Origin: Pseudomonas sp. GGS8
GTDB taxonomy: Bacteria; Pseudomonadota; Gammaproteobacteria; Pseudomonadales; Pseudomonadaceae
Assembly: GCF_024168645.1 (NCBI RefSeq)
Contig: NZ_JALJWF010000001.1
Coordinates: 6,451,501-6,515,500 of the forward strand
Length of the DNA: 64,000 nucleotides
Direction of reading: 5' to 3'
Every line of letters begins with the position of its first letter. Positions within the stretch are counted from its first letter, which is position 1. The notes beneath the pieces are model-generated. The model was not told where the DNA came from, made no database searches, and was given only the letters and a program-made list of their open reading frames with translations. Made by a program: the position numbers and the translations under genes. Shown piece by piece: positions 25,527 to 34,527 of the stretch.

Positions 25527-26753
25527 TTAGGGCACTTTGGAATGCCTCGGCAACCTAACCGAAATCAGTGCTGCGAAAATAACAAATGCGCTGGATATCC
25601 ATAAACATGCTCCAAGCCCGAAGGCCTGATAAACCCAGCCAGAGAGCACGGTACCGATCAGCCGCCCCATGGCGTTGGACATATAGTAGAAGCCCACGTC
25701 CAGCGACACGCCGTCTTCCTTGGCGTAAGACACGATCAGGTAGCTGTGCAGCGAGGAGTTCACCGCGAACAACGCACCAAAGACCATCAGTCCGCCCAAC
25801 AGCACCCACTGTTGCGACAACCCGGTGTTCAAACCCAGAGCGATTGCCGCCGGCAGGCCTGCCAAAGCAAACGCCCAAAGAAACGCCGCGCGGCCATCAG
25901 GAACATGTCCTCGTTGCTTGCCGGTGATCCGTGGCGCGAACGATTGCACGATGCCATAACCCATCACCCAGGCCGCCAGGAATCCACCGACCTCCCAGAA
26001 GTCCCAGCCAAACACGCTGCTCAAGTACACCGGCAAAGCCACGACAAACCAGACATCGCGAGCACCGAACAGAAACATCCGCGCCGCTGACAGAATATTG
26101 ATGGCCCGGCTCTTGGACAGGATGTCGCGAAATCTGGGCTTGGCTTTCGCCTTGCCCAGGTCCTTTTTCAACAGGACCAGGCTGCTGAGCCAGATCAGCG
26201 CCAGAACACCTGCCATGGCCAGCAACGCCCCTTTGAAGCCGATCAGGGCGAGCAATGCCCCGCCGAGAAAGAAACCGACCCCCTTGAGGGCATTCTTCGA
26301 GCCGGTGAGGACGGCTATCCATTGATAAAGCTTGCCTTGTTGCCCGTCGGGCACCAGCAGCTTGATCGAGCTTTTGGCGCTCATCTTGTTCAGGTCTTTG
26401 GCGATCCCCGACAGCGCCTGGGCCCCCATCACCCAAGGAATCGTCAGCCAGGCCACCGGCACCGTCAACATCAACAACGCCACAACCTGCATTCCCAGTC
26501 CAATGTTCATGGTCCGGTTCAAACCCAGTCGCGCGCCAAGATAACCGCCCACCAGGTTGGTGATCACGCCAAAGAGTTCATAGAACAGAAACAACGCCGC
26601 GATTTGCAGCGGGCTGTAGCCCAACGCATGAAAGTGCAGCACCACCAACATGCGCAAGGCACCGTCGGTGAGGGTAAAAGCCCAGTAATTGCCGGTCACA
26701 AGCAGGTATTGCCGCACTGACGGTGCGAGGGCTGACAAGGCTTTCATCAACAT
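25527..26753 (-). CDS. arsJ: ArsJ-type MFS exporter of 1-arseno-3-phosphoglycerate
   Basis: The 408-residue product is a 12-helix MFS protein with the ArsJ opening VRQYLLVTGNYWAFTLTDGALRMLVVLHFHALGYSPLQIA and the characteristic MSAKSSIKLLVP segment. ArsJ works with a dedicated GAPDH that makes 1-arseno-3-phosphoglycerate from arsenate, then exports it; the compound breaks down outside the cell. The GAPDH gene lies 3 bp upstream on the same strand, and arsR before it, which confirms the assignment. Confidence 0.93.
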   Translation of the reverse strand: MLMKALSALAPSVRQYLLVTGNYWAFTLTDGALRMLVVLHFHALGYSPLQIAALFLFYELFGVITNLVGGYLGARLGLNRTMNIGLGMQVVALLMLTVPVAWLTIPWVMGAQALSGIAKDLNKMSAKSSIKLLVPDGQQGKLYQWIAVLTGSKNALKGVGFFLGGALLALIGFKGALLAMAGVLALIWLSSLVLLKKDLGKAKAKPRFRDILSKSRAINILSAARMFLFGARDVWFVVALPVYLSSVFGWDFWEVGGFLAAWVMGYGIVQSFAPRITGKQRGHVPDGRAAFLWAFALAGLPAAIALGLNTGLSQQWVLLGGLMVFGALFAVNSSLHSYLIVSYAKEDGVSLDVGFYYMSNAMGRLIGTVLSGWVYQAFGLGACLWISSAFVIFAALISVRLPRHSKVP

Positions 26754-26756
26754 TCC

Positions 26757-27761
26757 TTAAACGGCCAGACCGACCATCCTGGCCAATTCAACGGTGCGGT
26801 TCGCGTAAGCCCATTCGTTGTCGTACCAGGCATAGATTTTGACCTGGGTGCCGTTGATGACCAGGGTCGACAGCGCATCGATGATCGATGAGCGCGGGTC
26901 GGTGCGGTAGTCGATGGACACCAGCGGACGCTCCTCGAAACCGAGGATGTCTTTGAGTTCGTTCTCGGACGCGTCCTTGAGAAACCGATTCACTTCTTCG
27001 ACCGTGGTGACGCGCTCGACCTCGAACACACAATCGGTCAGCGAAGCATTGGCCAACGGTACACGCACCGCGTGGCCATTCAGACGCCCGCGCAGCTCCG
27101 GGAAAATTTCCGCGATGGCGGTGGCCGAACCGGTGCTGGTCGGGATCAGGCTCATGCCCGAAGCCCGCGCACGGCGCAGATCCTTGTGGGGTTGGTCGAG
27201 AATGCTTTGGGTGTTGGTCAGGTCGTGAATGGTGGTGATCGAGCCGTGGCGAATGCCTAGCGCTTCATGGATCACCTTGACCACTGGCGCGAGGCAATTG
27301 GTGGTGCACGATGCAGCGGTAACGATGCGATGTTCAGCCGGGTTGAACAGCTGATGGTTAACGCCCATGACGATGTTCAGCGCGCCCTCCTCTTTCACCG
27401 GAGCGCTGACCACCACGCGCTTGACGCCCTGGTCGAGGTACGCCTGAAGCACCGCGACGGTTTTCATCTTGCCGCTGGCTTCAATCACCAGGTCGCAGCC
27501 CGACCAATCGGTTTCGGCAATCGCCTTGTTGGCGGTGACCTTGATGCGTTTGCCGTCGATGACAATGCAGTTACCCTCGGCATCCGCCTGATCATGCCAG
27601 CGGCCATGCACCGAATCGAAGTTCAGCAAATGCGCATGCGTCGCCGCGTCGCCTGCCGGGTCGTTGATCTGCACGAATTCAAACTCTGGCCAGCGCCAGG
27701 CGGCGCGCATGGCGAGACGACCGATGCGACCAAAACCATTGATGCCCACTTTGATAGTCAT
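26757..27761 (-). CDS. ArsJ-associated glyceraldehyde-3-phosphate dehydrogenase
   Basis: From the ATG at 27761 the product is 334 residues with the GAPDH hallmarks [19 protein letters not shown], the active-site [11 protein letters not shown] and NPNT-region equivalents, and a C-terminal [11 protein letters not shown]. In ars operons this enzyme uses arsenate in place of phosphate and hands 1-arseno-3-phosphoglycerate to ArsJ. A longer frame up to 27812 would overlap arsR and does not fit the family N-terminus. The 3-bp gap to arsJ indicates one transcript. Confidence 0.93.
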   Translation of the reverse strand: MTIKVGINGFGRIGRLAMRAAWRWPEFEFVQINDPAGDAATHAHLLNFDSVHGRWHDQADAEGNCIVIDGKRIKVTANKAIAETDWSGCDLVIEASGKMKTVAVLQAYLDQGVKRVVVSAPVKEEGALNIVMGVNHQLFNPAEHRIVTAASCTTNCLAPVVKVIHEALGIRHGSITTIHDLTNTQSILDQPHKDLRRARASGMSLIPTSTGSATAIAEIFPELRGRLNGHAVRVPLANASLTDCVFEVERVTTVEEVNRFLKDASENELKDILGFEERPLVSIDYRTDPRSSIIDALSTLVINGTQVKIYAWYDNEWAYANRTVELARMVGLAV

Positions 27762-27808
27762 GTTGAGGTGCTCTGTAGCGGTTGTCAGGGAGGGTGCTTT
27801 GGCAATCA

Positions 27809-28171
27809 TCAAGCCGGACAGCAGGCGGCTGCCCGTTCAGGACGGTCGCCCATTTGTTCAAGGCGTTTGGCATCGGGGCTCAACCAGTGCGCGTTGGCTT
27901 GAAGCGCCACGATCAGCATCTGATTGACCCAGTCAGGAAGCGTCGGGTGCAGTCGGTAGTAAACCCATTGGCCTTGCCGACGGTCCGCCAGCAATCCGCA
28001 GGTGCGCAACTGCGCCAGGTGCCTGGAGATTTTGGGCTGGCTCTCGTTCAACGCGCAGGTCAGCTCGCAGACACACAACTCTCCCTCACGGGCGATGAGC
28101 AGCATCATGCGGACGCGGTTGTCGTCAGCCAGGCATTTGAAAACGGCGGTCGGCGTCAGAGAGTCAGACAT
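27809..28171 (-). CDS. arsR: ArsR family arsenite-responsive repressor
   Basis: From the ATG at 28171 the product is 120 residues with the ArsR winged helix: [27 protein letters not shown], then [18 protein letters not shown] and [11 protein letters not shown]. The ELCVCEL motif (Cys33, Cys35) is the type I arsenite site and Cys39 may be the third ligand; the tail ends AAACCPA. It should repress its own operon (arsR, GAPDH, arsJ) until arsenite binds. A dyad matching an ArsR operator lies 49 bp upstream. Confidence 0.92.
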   Translation of the reverse strand: MSDSLTPTAVFKCLADDNRVRMMLLIAREGELCVCELTCALNESQPKISRHLAQLRTCGLLADRRQGQWVYYRLHPTLPDWVNQMLIVALQANAHWLSPDAKRLEQMGDRPERAAACCPA

Positions 28172-28219
28172 TTCGGTTCTCGCTGGTTTGGGCTTTGCGT
28201 CACAGTGGAGCATCAGCTT

Positions 28220-28239
28220 ATATGCGCTTAACCGAATAT
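28220..28239 (-). promoter_or_regulatory. Probable ArsR operator
   Basis: ATATGCG-CTTAAC-CGAATAT forms an imperfect dyad (6 of 7 arm bases symmetric) about 49 bp before the arsR start. Position and AT-rich dyad fit ArsR-family operators; the binding is inferred. Confidence 0.55.
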
Positions 28240-28298
28240 ATGTTTTTCCGCATGTACGGTAAAGCACCAGCCGCAGTAGCCAACGTCACCACAGCCCT

Positions 28299-28388
28299 TG
28301 TGGGAGCGAGCCTGCTCGCGATGACGGCGGTACATTCAGCATCAATGTCGGCTGACCCGCCGCAATCGCGAGCAAGCTCGCTCCCACA
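28299..28388. repeat. REP-type palindromic repeat pair (GTGGGAGC family)
   Basis: TGTGGGAGCGAGC-TGCTCGCGAT (28299-28322) is inverted as ATCGCGAGCAAGCTCGCTCCCACA (28365-28388), separated by 42 bp. It lies between the divergent arsR and GntR genes. Confidence 0.85.
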
Positions 28389-28438
28389 CGTTTACGCACT
28401 TTGCTGGCAGGTACGGCCCAAGGAAGATCAGCGAAAGG

Positions 28439-28449
28439 ATTTCGTATAC
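28439..28449 (+). promoter_or_regulatory. Putative GntR operator before its own gene
   Basis: ATTTCGTATAC is an exact reverse complement of the GTATACGAAAT half found before the ABC-transporter operon and the deaminase gene. It lies 35 bp before the GTG start, which suggests autoregulation. Confidence 0.55.
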
Positions 28450-28484
28450 CCTATCGCTTATCTCACTTCCAAACGACCGCCGCC

Positions 28485-29156
28485 GTGAACCTACCCAAAC
28501 TCAACGCTCCCGACCTCGGCAATACACCGTCGACCTCGGAAATCATCACCCGTCATCTGCGCGACGCCATCGTCGCCGGGCATTTCGCCGAAGATGAGCC
28601 GATTCGCCAGGACGACATTGCTCGCCAGTTCAACGTCAGCAAGATTCCGGTGCGCGAGGCCCTCAAGCGGCTGGAAGCCGAAGGGTTGGTGATGTTCCAG
28701 CGCAATCGAGGGGCGATGGTCACGCGGGTTTCCGATGCCGAGCTGGCGCAGATGTTCGAAGTGCGCATGTTGCTGGAGGACAAAATACTGCGCCTGGCCA
28801 TCCCCAACATGACCGAAGAAACCTTCGCCCGTGCCGAGCGCATCTGCCAGGAGTTCATCGGCGAGGACGACGTGGGCCGCTGGGCCGAGCTCAATTGGGA
28901 GCTGCACGCCTGCCTTTATGAACCAGCGCAACGGCCGTTTCTGGTCAGCCTGATTCGTTCGGTCAACGACAAGCTGGAGCGCTACCTGCGCATGCAAATG
29001 AGCCTGTCGGCCGGCAAGGAACGGGCCGATCACGAGCACCGTGAGATTCTCGCGGCCTGTCGTGCCGGCGATGTGGAGCTGGCGGTGAAGCTGCTGGACG
29101 AGCACATTGCCGGGGTCTGCAAGACCCTGTTCGAGCACCTGCCTCACGCCCACTGA
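28485..29156 (+). CDS. GntR/FadR family regulator of hydroxyproline genes
   Basis: With the GTG at 28485 the product is 223 residues: an N-terminal winged helix (SEIITRHLRDAIVAGHFAEDEPIRQDDIARQFNVSKIPVREALKRLEAEGLV) and a C-terminal FCD all-helical ligand domain (MFEVRMLLEDKILRLA, HACLYEPAQRP, ADHEHREILAACRAGDVELA). FCD proteins usually bind small acids and repress catabolic genes. The gene stands first in the hydroxyproline cluster. TATCGTATACGAAAT elements at three places in this cluster are its likely operators. The start is uncertain because no good ribosome site is visible. Confidence 0.87.
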   Translation: MNLPKLNAPDLGNTPSTSEIITRHLRDAIVAGHFAEDEPIRQDDIARQFNVSKIPVREALKRLEAEGLVMFQRNRGAMVTRVSDAELAQMFEVRMLLEDKILRLAIPNMTEETFARAERICQEFIGEDDVGRWAELNWELHACLYEPAQRPFLVSLIRSVNDKLERYLRMQMSLSAGKERADHEHREILAACRAGDVELAVKLLDEHIAGVCKTLFEHLPHAH

Positions 29157-29170
29157 TCATTGCGGATGCT

Positions 29171-29192
29171 GTGCCGATTTCGTCATCGGCAC
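29171..29192 (+). terminator. Hairpin after the GntR gene
   Basis: A perfect 8-bp stem GTGCCGAT/ATCGGCAC (29171-29178 with 29185-29192) lies 15 bp after the GntR stop codon, with an A+T-containing tail but no T-run. It may separate the regulator from lhpA. Confidence 0.45.
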
Positions 29193-29270
29193 GGGATAAA
29201 TCCATCAAGCCGATACCCCGCTGCACAGGCCACTCTTGCGTTCACTCATCTGAATGGACGTGGCCCTCCC

Positions 29271-30203
29271 ATGAAACGCATCACCGTGATCGACTCCCAC
29301 ACCGGCGGCGAACCAACCCGTCTGGTGACTGCCGGCTTTCCTGACCTGGGCACCGGCAGCATGGCCGAACGGCGCAAGCGGCTGGCCGACCATCACGATC
29401 AATGGCGCGCCGCCTGCGTGCTGGAACCACGAGGCAGCGACGTACTGGTGGGTGCCCTGCTCTGCACACCGGTAGACCCGAGCGCCTGTGCCGGGGTGAT
29501 TTTCTTCAACAACAGCGGTTACCTGGGCATGTGCGGCCACGGCACCATCGGCCTGGTGGCGTCGTTGGCGCACCTGGGCAAGATCGGCCCCGGTGTGCAC
29601 CGCATCGAGACGCCGGTGGGGACGGTGCAGGCGACCCTGCACGAAGACCATTCGGTGAGCGTGCGCAATGTGCCCGCTTACCGTTACCGCAAGGCGCTGG
29701 CGTTGCAGGTACCGGGCATCGGTCAGGTGGTTGGCGATATCGCCTGGGGCGGCAACTGGTTTTTCCTGATCGCCGAGCATGGCCTGCGGGTCGCCGGCGA
29801 CAACCTCGACGCGCTGACCGCTTATACCTACGCCGTGCAACAAGCGCTGGAGGCCCAGGGCATTCGTGGCGAAGACGGCGGGTTGATCGACCATATCGAA
29901 CTGTTCGCCGATGACGATCAAGCCGACAGCCGCAACTTCGTGCTCTGCCCCGGCAAGGCCTATGACCGCTCACCGTGCGGCACCGGCACCAGTGCCAAAC
30001 TGGCCTGCCTGGCCGCCGACGACAAGTTGCAACCGGGGCAGATCTGGCGCCAGGCCAGTGTCATCGGCAGCGAGTTCGAAGGCTCTTACGAATGGCAAGG
30101 CGAGCGCATCGTGCCGACCATTCGCGGCCGTGCCTTTATCAGCGCCGAAGCCAGTTTGATCATCGAACAGGATGACCCGTTCGCCTGGGGCATTCGTCCA
30201 TGA
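29271..30203 (+). CDS. lhpA: 4-hydroxyproline 2-epimerase
   Basis: From the ATG at 29271 the product is 310 residues of the proline racemase superfamily. Both catalytic cysteines are present: GMCGHGT (Cys88) and [10 protein letters not shown] near residue 236, which is the racemase/epimerase pair. The opening [18 protein letters not shown] matches bacterial 4-hydroxyproline epimerases. It would convert trans-4-hydroxy-L-proline into cis-4-hydroxy-D-proline, the substrate of the dehydrogenase encoded next. It overlaps that gene by 4 bp (30200-30203). Confidence 0.92.
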   Translation: MKRITVIDSHTGGEPTRLVTAGFPDLGTGSMAERRKRLADHHDQWRAACVLEPRGSDVLVGALLCTPVDPSACAGVIFFNNSGYLGMCGHGTIGLVASLAHLGKIGPGVHRIETPVGTVQATLHEDHSVSVRNVPAYRYRKALALQVPGIGQVVGDIAWGGNWFFLIAEHGLRVAGDNLDALTAYTYAVQQALEAQGIRGEDGGLIDHIELFADDDQADSRNFVLCPGKAYDRSPCGTGTSAKLACLAADDKLQPGQIWRQASVIGSEFEGSYEWQGERIVPTIRGRAFISAEASLIIEQDDPFAWGIRP

Positions 30204-31315
30204 GCGAGGGCCTGGTGGCCGATGTGATCGTGATCGGCGCCGGCATCATCGGCGCCGCCTGCGCCCAGGCGTTAGCCCGTCGTGGCTTGCAAGTGCTGGT
30301 GCTGGACGCCGGCCTGCACGGTGCGACGGCGGCGGGCATGGGCCACCTGCTGGTGCTCGACGACAACCCGGCCGAATTGGCCCTGAGCCAATATTCCCTG
30401 CAACGCTGGCGCGAACTGGCGCCGGACCTGCCCGACGGCTGCGCCTACCGCAACAACGGCACGCTGTGGCTGGCGGCCAACGCCGAAGAAATGGCGGTCG
30501 CCCACAGCAAATACCTGAACCTGAAAGCCCAGGGCGTGGCGTGCGAACTGGTCAGTGCCAGCGCCTTGCGTCAGCGTGAACCGGAACTGCGCGAGGATCT
30601 GGAAGGCGGCTTGCTGATCAATGGCGACGGCATTCTGTATGCGCCGGCGACGGCCCGCTGGATGCTCGACACGCCGAACATCCGTCAGCATCGGGCACGG
30701 GTCAGCGCGGTCGATGGCAATCGCGTCTGCCTCGATGACGGTCAGTGGTTGCGGGCCGAAGCGGTGGTGTTGGCCAACGGTGTTCAGGCCAACGAACTGT
30801 GCCCGGAATTGCCCATCGAGCCGAAAAAAGGCCATCTGCTGATTACCGACCGCTACCCCGGCACCGTCACCCACACCCTGGTGGAACTGGGTTACGTCAC
30901 CAGCGCCCACAACGCCACGGGGCCATCCACCGCCTGCAATATTCAGCCGCGCCCCACCGGGCAATTGTTCGTCGGTGCCTCGCGGCAATTCGGCACCACC
31001 GACCCGCAGGTCGAAGGCTGGATGTTGGCGAAAATGCTCAAGCGTGCCGCCGAGTACATGCCAGGGCTGGCCCGGCTCAACGGCATCCGCGCCTGGACCG
31101 GCTTTCGCGCCGCCAGCCCCGACGGCCTGCCGCTGGTGGGCCAGCATCCGCAGCGCCAAGGCTTGTGGCTGGCCGTCGGTCACGAAGGCTTGGGCGTTAC
31201 CACCGCCCCTGGCACGGCCGACTTGCTGGTGGCGCAGCTGTTCAACGAAACCCCGCCACTGGCCGCGCAACCCTATCTGCCCCAGCGTTTCCTCGGAGAA
31301 CCCGCCTATGCCTGA
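30200..31315 (+). CDS. lhpB: D-hydroxyproline dehydrogenase, FAD-dependent DAO-type subunit
   Basis: The 371-residue product is a D-amino-acid-oxidase/DadA-type flavoprotein with [21 protein letters not shown] at the N-terminus, [24 protein letters not shown], and [21 protein letters not shown] and [17 protein letters not shown] near the end. It is the catalytic beta-like subunit of the three-part dehydrogenase (compare HcnC) that oxidises cis-4-hydroxy-D-proline to pyrroline-4-hydroxy-2-carboxylate. It overlaps lhpA by 4 bp and the ferredoxin-like subunit gene by 8 bp. Confidence 0.9.
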   Translation: MSEGLVADVIVIGAGIIGAACAQALARRGLQVLVLDAGLHGATAAGMGHLLVLDDNPAELALSQYSLQRWRELAPDLPDGCAYRNNGTLWLAANAEEMAVAHSKYLNLKAQGVACELVSASALRQREPELREDLEGGLLINGDGILYAPATARWMLDTPNIRQHRARVSAVDGNRVCLDDGQWLRAEAVVLANGVQANELCPELPIEPKKGHLLITDRYPGTVTHTLVELGYVTSAHNATGPSTACNIQPRPTGQLFVGASRQFGTTDPQVEGWMLAKMLKRAAEYMPGLARLNGIRAWTGFRAASPDGLPLVGQHPQRQGLWLAVGHEGLGVTTAPGTADLLVAQLFNETPPLAAQPYLPQRFLGEPAYA

Positions 31316-31544
31316 ATTACTGCTGGACGGCCGCGCCTTGAAGGTGGCCGAAGGCACCAGCGTCGCCGCAGCCTTGGCGCTGGGCAGCGACGGATGCACG
31401 CGCACTTCGGTCAGTGGCCAGCGCCGCGCACCGCTGTGCGGCATGGGCATTTGCCAGGAATGCCGGGTGACCATCGACGGCCGGCGACGCCTGGCCTGCC
31501 AGACTCTGTGCCGCGACGGCATGCAGGTGCAGACATGCCCATGA
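31308..31544 (+). CDS. lhpF: D-hydroxyproline dehydrogenase [2Fe-2S] subunit
   Basis: This 78-residue product, too short to stand out by length, is a small [2Fe-2S] protein of the HcnA type. The cysteine pattern PLCGMGICQECRVTIDG...RLACQTLC gives the C-x4-C-x2-C...C cluster ligands. It would carry electrons between the two flavoprotein subunits encoded on each side. The ATG lies inside the end of lhpB, and its stop overlaps the start of lhpE (ATGA, 31541-31544), so all three are translationally coupled. Confidence 0.9.
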   Translation: MPELLLDGRALKVAEGTSVAAALALGSDGCTRTSVSGQRRAPLCGMGICQECRVTIDGRRRLACQTLCRDGMQVQTCP

Positions 31545-32794
31545 ACGAATACGCCGATCTGCTGATCATCGGAGCCGGCCCCGCCGGCATGGCCGCTGCC
31601 CTTGCCGCCGCGCCCAGTGGCGCACGCATCGTCATGCTCGACGACAATCCGCTGCCGGGCGGGCAAATCTGGCGTGACGGTCCGCAAGCCAACGTACCCG
31701 ATCAGGCCCGTCGCCTGCGTGAACGTTTGCAGGCGTGCAGCAACATCCGCCGCCACGCCGGCACCCGGGTGATCGCCAATCCCGGTCCGAAACAGCTGTT
31801 GGTCGAAAATGACGATGACGGCTGGCTGATCAGTTATCACCGATTGATTCTGTGCACCGGCGCCCGCGAGTTGCTGCTGCCCTTCCCCGGCTGGACGTTG
31901 CCCGGCGTGACCGGCGCCGGGGGCTTGCAGGCGCTGATCAAGGCGGGCCTGCCGGTGCAGGGTGAGCGCGTGGTGATTGCCGGCAGCGGCCCGCTGTTGC
32001 TGGCGAGTGCCGCCTCCGCGAAAAAACACGGCGCGCAGATCCAGCGCATCGCCGAGCAAGCCTCGCGCACCGCCGTCGCCGGTTTCGCCGCGCAACTGCC
32101 CCGCTGGCCTGGCAAATGGTTGCAATCGTTCGGCCTGTTCGACCGCCATTACCGCACCGCGACGCATGTGCTGGCCGCCCTTGGCACTGACCGGCTGGAA
32201 GGCGTGCGCCTGCAACAGCAAGGCAATATCGTCGAGCTGGAATGTGATCGGCTGGCCTGTGGTTTCGGCTTGATCCCGAACATTCAATTGGGCCAGGCAC
32301 TGGGTTATGCCATCGAAGGTCAGGCGTTGGCCGTGGATGCCTGGCAGGCCAGTCGCGCCGATCATTATGCGGCGGGTGAATGCACCGGGTTTGGTGGCAG
32401 TGAACTGGCGTTGGTCGAAGGTGCCATTGCTGGGCACGCGGCGGTCGGTAACCTTGAAGCGGCCCGTCAGTTGTGGCCACGCCGGGCACGCTGGCAGGGT
32501 TTTGCCAAGGCGCTGAATCAGGCCTTCGCCCTCGACCCGCCACTCAAATCCCTGGCCCACCCCGACACCCTGGTCTGCCGCTGCGAAGACGTGCCCTACG
32601 GCGCATTGACCGGGCACACTGACTGGCGCGAAGCCAAGCTGGCCAGTCGCTGCGGCATGGGCGCTTGTCAGGGCCGGGTATGTGGTGGCGCGGTGCAGCA
32701 CTTGTTCGGCTGGCAACCCTCGGCGCCCCGCCCGCCCTTCAGCCCGGCACGAATCGAGACCTTGATGTGCCTGGACGACACCCCGCCGGCCTGA
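31541..32794 (+). CDS. lhpE: D-hydroxyproline dehydrogenase, FAD/NAD subunit with Fe-S tail
   Basis: From the ATG at 31541 the product is 417 residues. It has a pyridine-nucleotide-disulphide reductase core (LLIIGAGPAGMAAALAA, GARELLLPFPGWTLPGVTGAGGLQAL, VVIAGSGPLLLASA, YAAGECTGFGGSELALVEG) and a C-terminal BFD-like cysteine set (LVCRCEDV and SRCGMGACQGRVCG). This is the HcnB-like alpha subunit of D-hydroxyproline dehydrogenase, passing electrons onward. An ATG two codons earlier is an alternative start. The stop codon lies in a hairpin. Confidence 0.9.
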   Translation: MNEYADLLIIGAGPAGMAAALAAAPSGARIVMLDDNPLPGGQIWRDGPQANVPDQARRLRERLQACSNIRRHAGTRVIANPGPKQLLVENDDDGWLISYHRLILCTGARELLLPFPGWTLPGVTGAGGLQALIKAGLPVQGERVVIAGSGPLLLASAASAKKHGAQIQRIAEQASRTAVAGFAAQLPRWPGKWLQSFGLFDRHYRTATHVLAALGTDRLEGVRLQQQGNIVELECDRLACGFGLIPNIQLGQALGYAIEGQALAVDAWQASRADHYAAGECTGFGGSELALVEGAIAGHAAVGNLEAARQLWPRRARWQGFAKALNQAFALDPPLKSLAHPDTLVCRCEDVPYGALTGHTDWREAKLASRCGMGACQGRVCGGAVQHLFGWQPSAPRPPFSPARIETLMCLDDTPPA

Positions 32795-32814
32795 AACCCC
32801 CTCGGGGGTTTCAG
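32791..32814 (+). terminator. Terminator-like hairpin after lhpE
   Basis: CTGAAACCCC (32791-32800) and GGGGTTTCAG (32805-32814) make a perfect 10-bp stem with a CTCG loop, directly over the lhpE stop. The following bases are G+C-rich, so it may act as an RNA 3' end stabiliser as much as a terminator. Confidence 0.6.
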
Positions 32815-32865
32815 GCGCGCTGTCGAGCCTCTATGATCCCGGGGTCGCCACCAGACCCCGACGCC

Positions 32866-33615
32866 ATGTATCCCTCGCTCAGCACCTTCAAACCCTGCGA
32901 TCTGCCCACGCTGTTGAACAGCCTGCAGCCGATTGCGCCGCTGCTCGACACCCTGGCGGACGTGGTGTTTTTCATCAAGGACCGCGAAGCCCGCTACGCC
33001 TTCGTCAACCAGACCCTGGCCCGGCGTTGCGGTTTCAAACATCGCGAGGAACTGCTGGGGCGCACCGCCGAAATGGTCTTCCCGGAACGCTTCGGCCCGC
33101 TGTACACCGAACAGGATCGGCGGGTGCTGTCCAGCGGTCGCGAGATGGCCGACCAACTGGAGCTGCACCTGTATTACGGCAACCAGCCGATTTGGTGCCT
33201 GACCCACAAACTCGCCTTGAAGGATGAACAGGGTCACATCGTGGGCCTGGCGGGGATCTCCCGCGATCTGCAATCGCCGCAGTCCAATCACCCCGCGTTC
33301 GAGAAACTCGCCGCGGTGGACGCGCACATCCGCAGCCACTTCGCCCGCCCCATCAGCCTCGCCGAACTGACCGCCATCGCCGGTTATTCCGTGGCGCAGT
33401 TGGAGCGTCATTGCAAACGGGTCTTCCAGCTCACCCCACGGCAGATGATCAACAAGGCACGCCTGGAAGAAGGTTCACGGTTGTTGCTGCACACAGAACT
33501 GCCGATCACCGAGATCGCCCTGCGCTGCGGTTACACCGATCACAGTGCGTTCAGCCGGCAGTTTCGTGCGTTGACCGGTCTGTCACCGAGCCAGTATCGC
33601 GATACTCAGCGTTAG
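32866..33615 (+). CDS. lhpR: PAS-AraC family activator
   Basis: From the ATG at 32866 the product is 249 residues. Residues ~25-140 form a PAS domain (LDTLADVVFFIKDREARYAFVNQTLARRCGF, GLAGISRD) and the C-terminal 100 an AraC HTH pair (PISLAELTAIAGYSVAQLERHCKRVFQLTPRQMI, ITEIALRCGYTDHSAFSRQFRALTGLSPSQYR). A PAS-AraC protein, LhpR, activates hydroxyproline genes in other pseudomonads, and the position supports the same role. Starts at 32833 or further upstream are possible. The DNA also has a GntR gene, so control may be double. Confidence 0.86.
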   Translation: MYPSLSTFKPCDLPTLLNSLQPIAPLLDTLADVVFFIKDREARYAFVNQTLARRCGFKHREELLGRTAEMVFPERFGPLYTEQDRRVLSSGREMADQLELHLYYGNQPIWCLTHKLALKDEQGHIVGLAGISRDLQSPQSNHPAFEKLAAVDAHIRSHFARPISLAELTAIAGYSVAQLERHCKRVFQLTPRQMINKARLEEGSRLLLHTELPITEIALRCGYTDHSAFSRQFRALTGLSPSQYRDTQR

Positions 33616-33635
33616 GGAATGTGGGTGTTCTTACG

Positions 33636-33753
33636 GGCCTCATCGCGGGCAAGTCGGATCGCCGCACCGCCGCTCCCACAGTGATCGATGTCGTTCACGA
33701 ATCCTTTGTTCAATACAAATACCTGTGGGAGCGGGCTTGCCCGCGATGAGGCC
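33636..33753. repeat. REP-type palindromic repeat pair
   Basis: GGCCTCATCGCGGGCAAG (33636-33653) is inverted as CTTGCCCGCGATGAGGCC (33736-33753); GCTCCCACAG and CTGTGGGAGC lie inside. It belongs to the same family as 39603-39705. Confidence 0.85.
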
Positions 33754-33828
33754 TGCACAGCCACCACAAGGCTCAATGTCAGACCGATAAACAAGCACTG
33801 TTTAAACGACACTTCCAGATACTCACCC

Positions 33829-34141
33829 AGGCTACACATCCTTGCGCCGCTGCCTACGACTACGCCAGAATCCGCCGGCTAGTGCGCCTGTGGCCCGGGC
33901 TATATCGTTTCCCTGTCGCTGAAAAACAGCGATCGGGTTTGGTAGCCCGCCGTCCACATGTCGCATAGCTTCACCTTATGCAGATGCTTTCAGCGTTTGT
34001 TTTTATGGTGGCCATGCGTAGGGTGCCCTCGGGCACGCCGGTTTTTCCATGTGGGCCGGTCTACCAACCTTCGTATGGCCACCACCTCTTCGTTTGGTAG
34101 CGAGGGTGATGGCTCCTCTAATCACATATGGAGTTCCATCT
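33829..34141 (+). ncRNA. Structured leader of the DUF6124 gene, copy 1
   Basis: About 313 bp upstream of the DUF6124 start are closely similar to the leader of the second DUF6124 gene (63280-63588). It has the hairpin TCGCTG/CAGCGA (33916-33921 with 33927-33932, loop AAAAA), the hairpin GTGCC/GGCAC (34023-34027 with 34032-34036, loop CTCG) and the element CTACCAA (34061-34067), which can pair with TTGGTAG either upstream (33939-33945) or downstream (34094-34100). Paired positions covary between the copies. A regulatory RNA or 5' UTR is the likely nature; ligand or protein partner unknown. Confidence 0.6.
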
Positions 34142-34501
34142 ATGTTCAAACCAACGCCAAATCCTCCAGAAACCGACGACGTTTCCCCCTACGAATCCCT
34201 CGATTCCAAAAAACTCCACGCAGCCGCCGACCGCGCCCTCGATCACTACCTCAAACCACCCATCCCCAAAGACACCCAGCGCAAACCCAGCACCATTTAC
34301 CACGTCGGCCCCAAGGTCGATAACGAAACCCTGCTGGTCAACGCCTGCGAATCCCTGGCGTCAGCCAGCATGATGCTCAGTGAGTTCGCCGGGCTGATGG
34401 ACATGCCCCATCGCAACGTGATGTTGGGGATTCAATCGGTGGTCATGCTCGGTGAGCTGGCGGTGAACCGAGTGCTGGATAACCTCGATCCGCAGGGCTA
34501 G
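34142..34501 (+). CDS. DUF6124 family small protein, copy 1
   Basis: The 119-residue product begins MFKPTPNPP and has the family core SPYESLDSKKLHAAADRALDHYL, then a helical C-terminal half LLVNACESLASASMMLSEFAG, HRNVMLGIQSVVMLGELAVNRVLD. The function is unknown. The start is fixed by a GGAG site and by alignment with the copy at 63589, which shares all these blocks. It has no signal peptide or membrane helix. A structured leader of about 310 bp precedes both copies. Confidence 0.88.
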   Translation: MFKPTPNPPETDDVSPYESLDSKKLHAAADRALDHYLKPPIPKDTQRKPSTIYHVGPKVDNETLLVNACESLASASMMLSEFAGLMDMPHRNVMLGIQSVVMLGELAVNRVLDNLDPQG

Positions 34502-34527
34502 CGAGGATCTGTGGCAAAGGGGCTTGT

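Noticed and set aside
30272..32716. 814-codon open frame on the minus strand
   Set aside because: It lies fully opposite lhpB, lhpF and lhpE, whose proteins match known families. The frame stays open because GC-rich codons rarely give stops on the other strand; its translation is Gln/Gly/His-rich without any domain.
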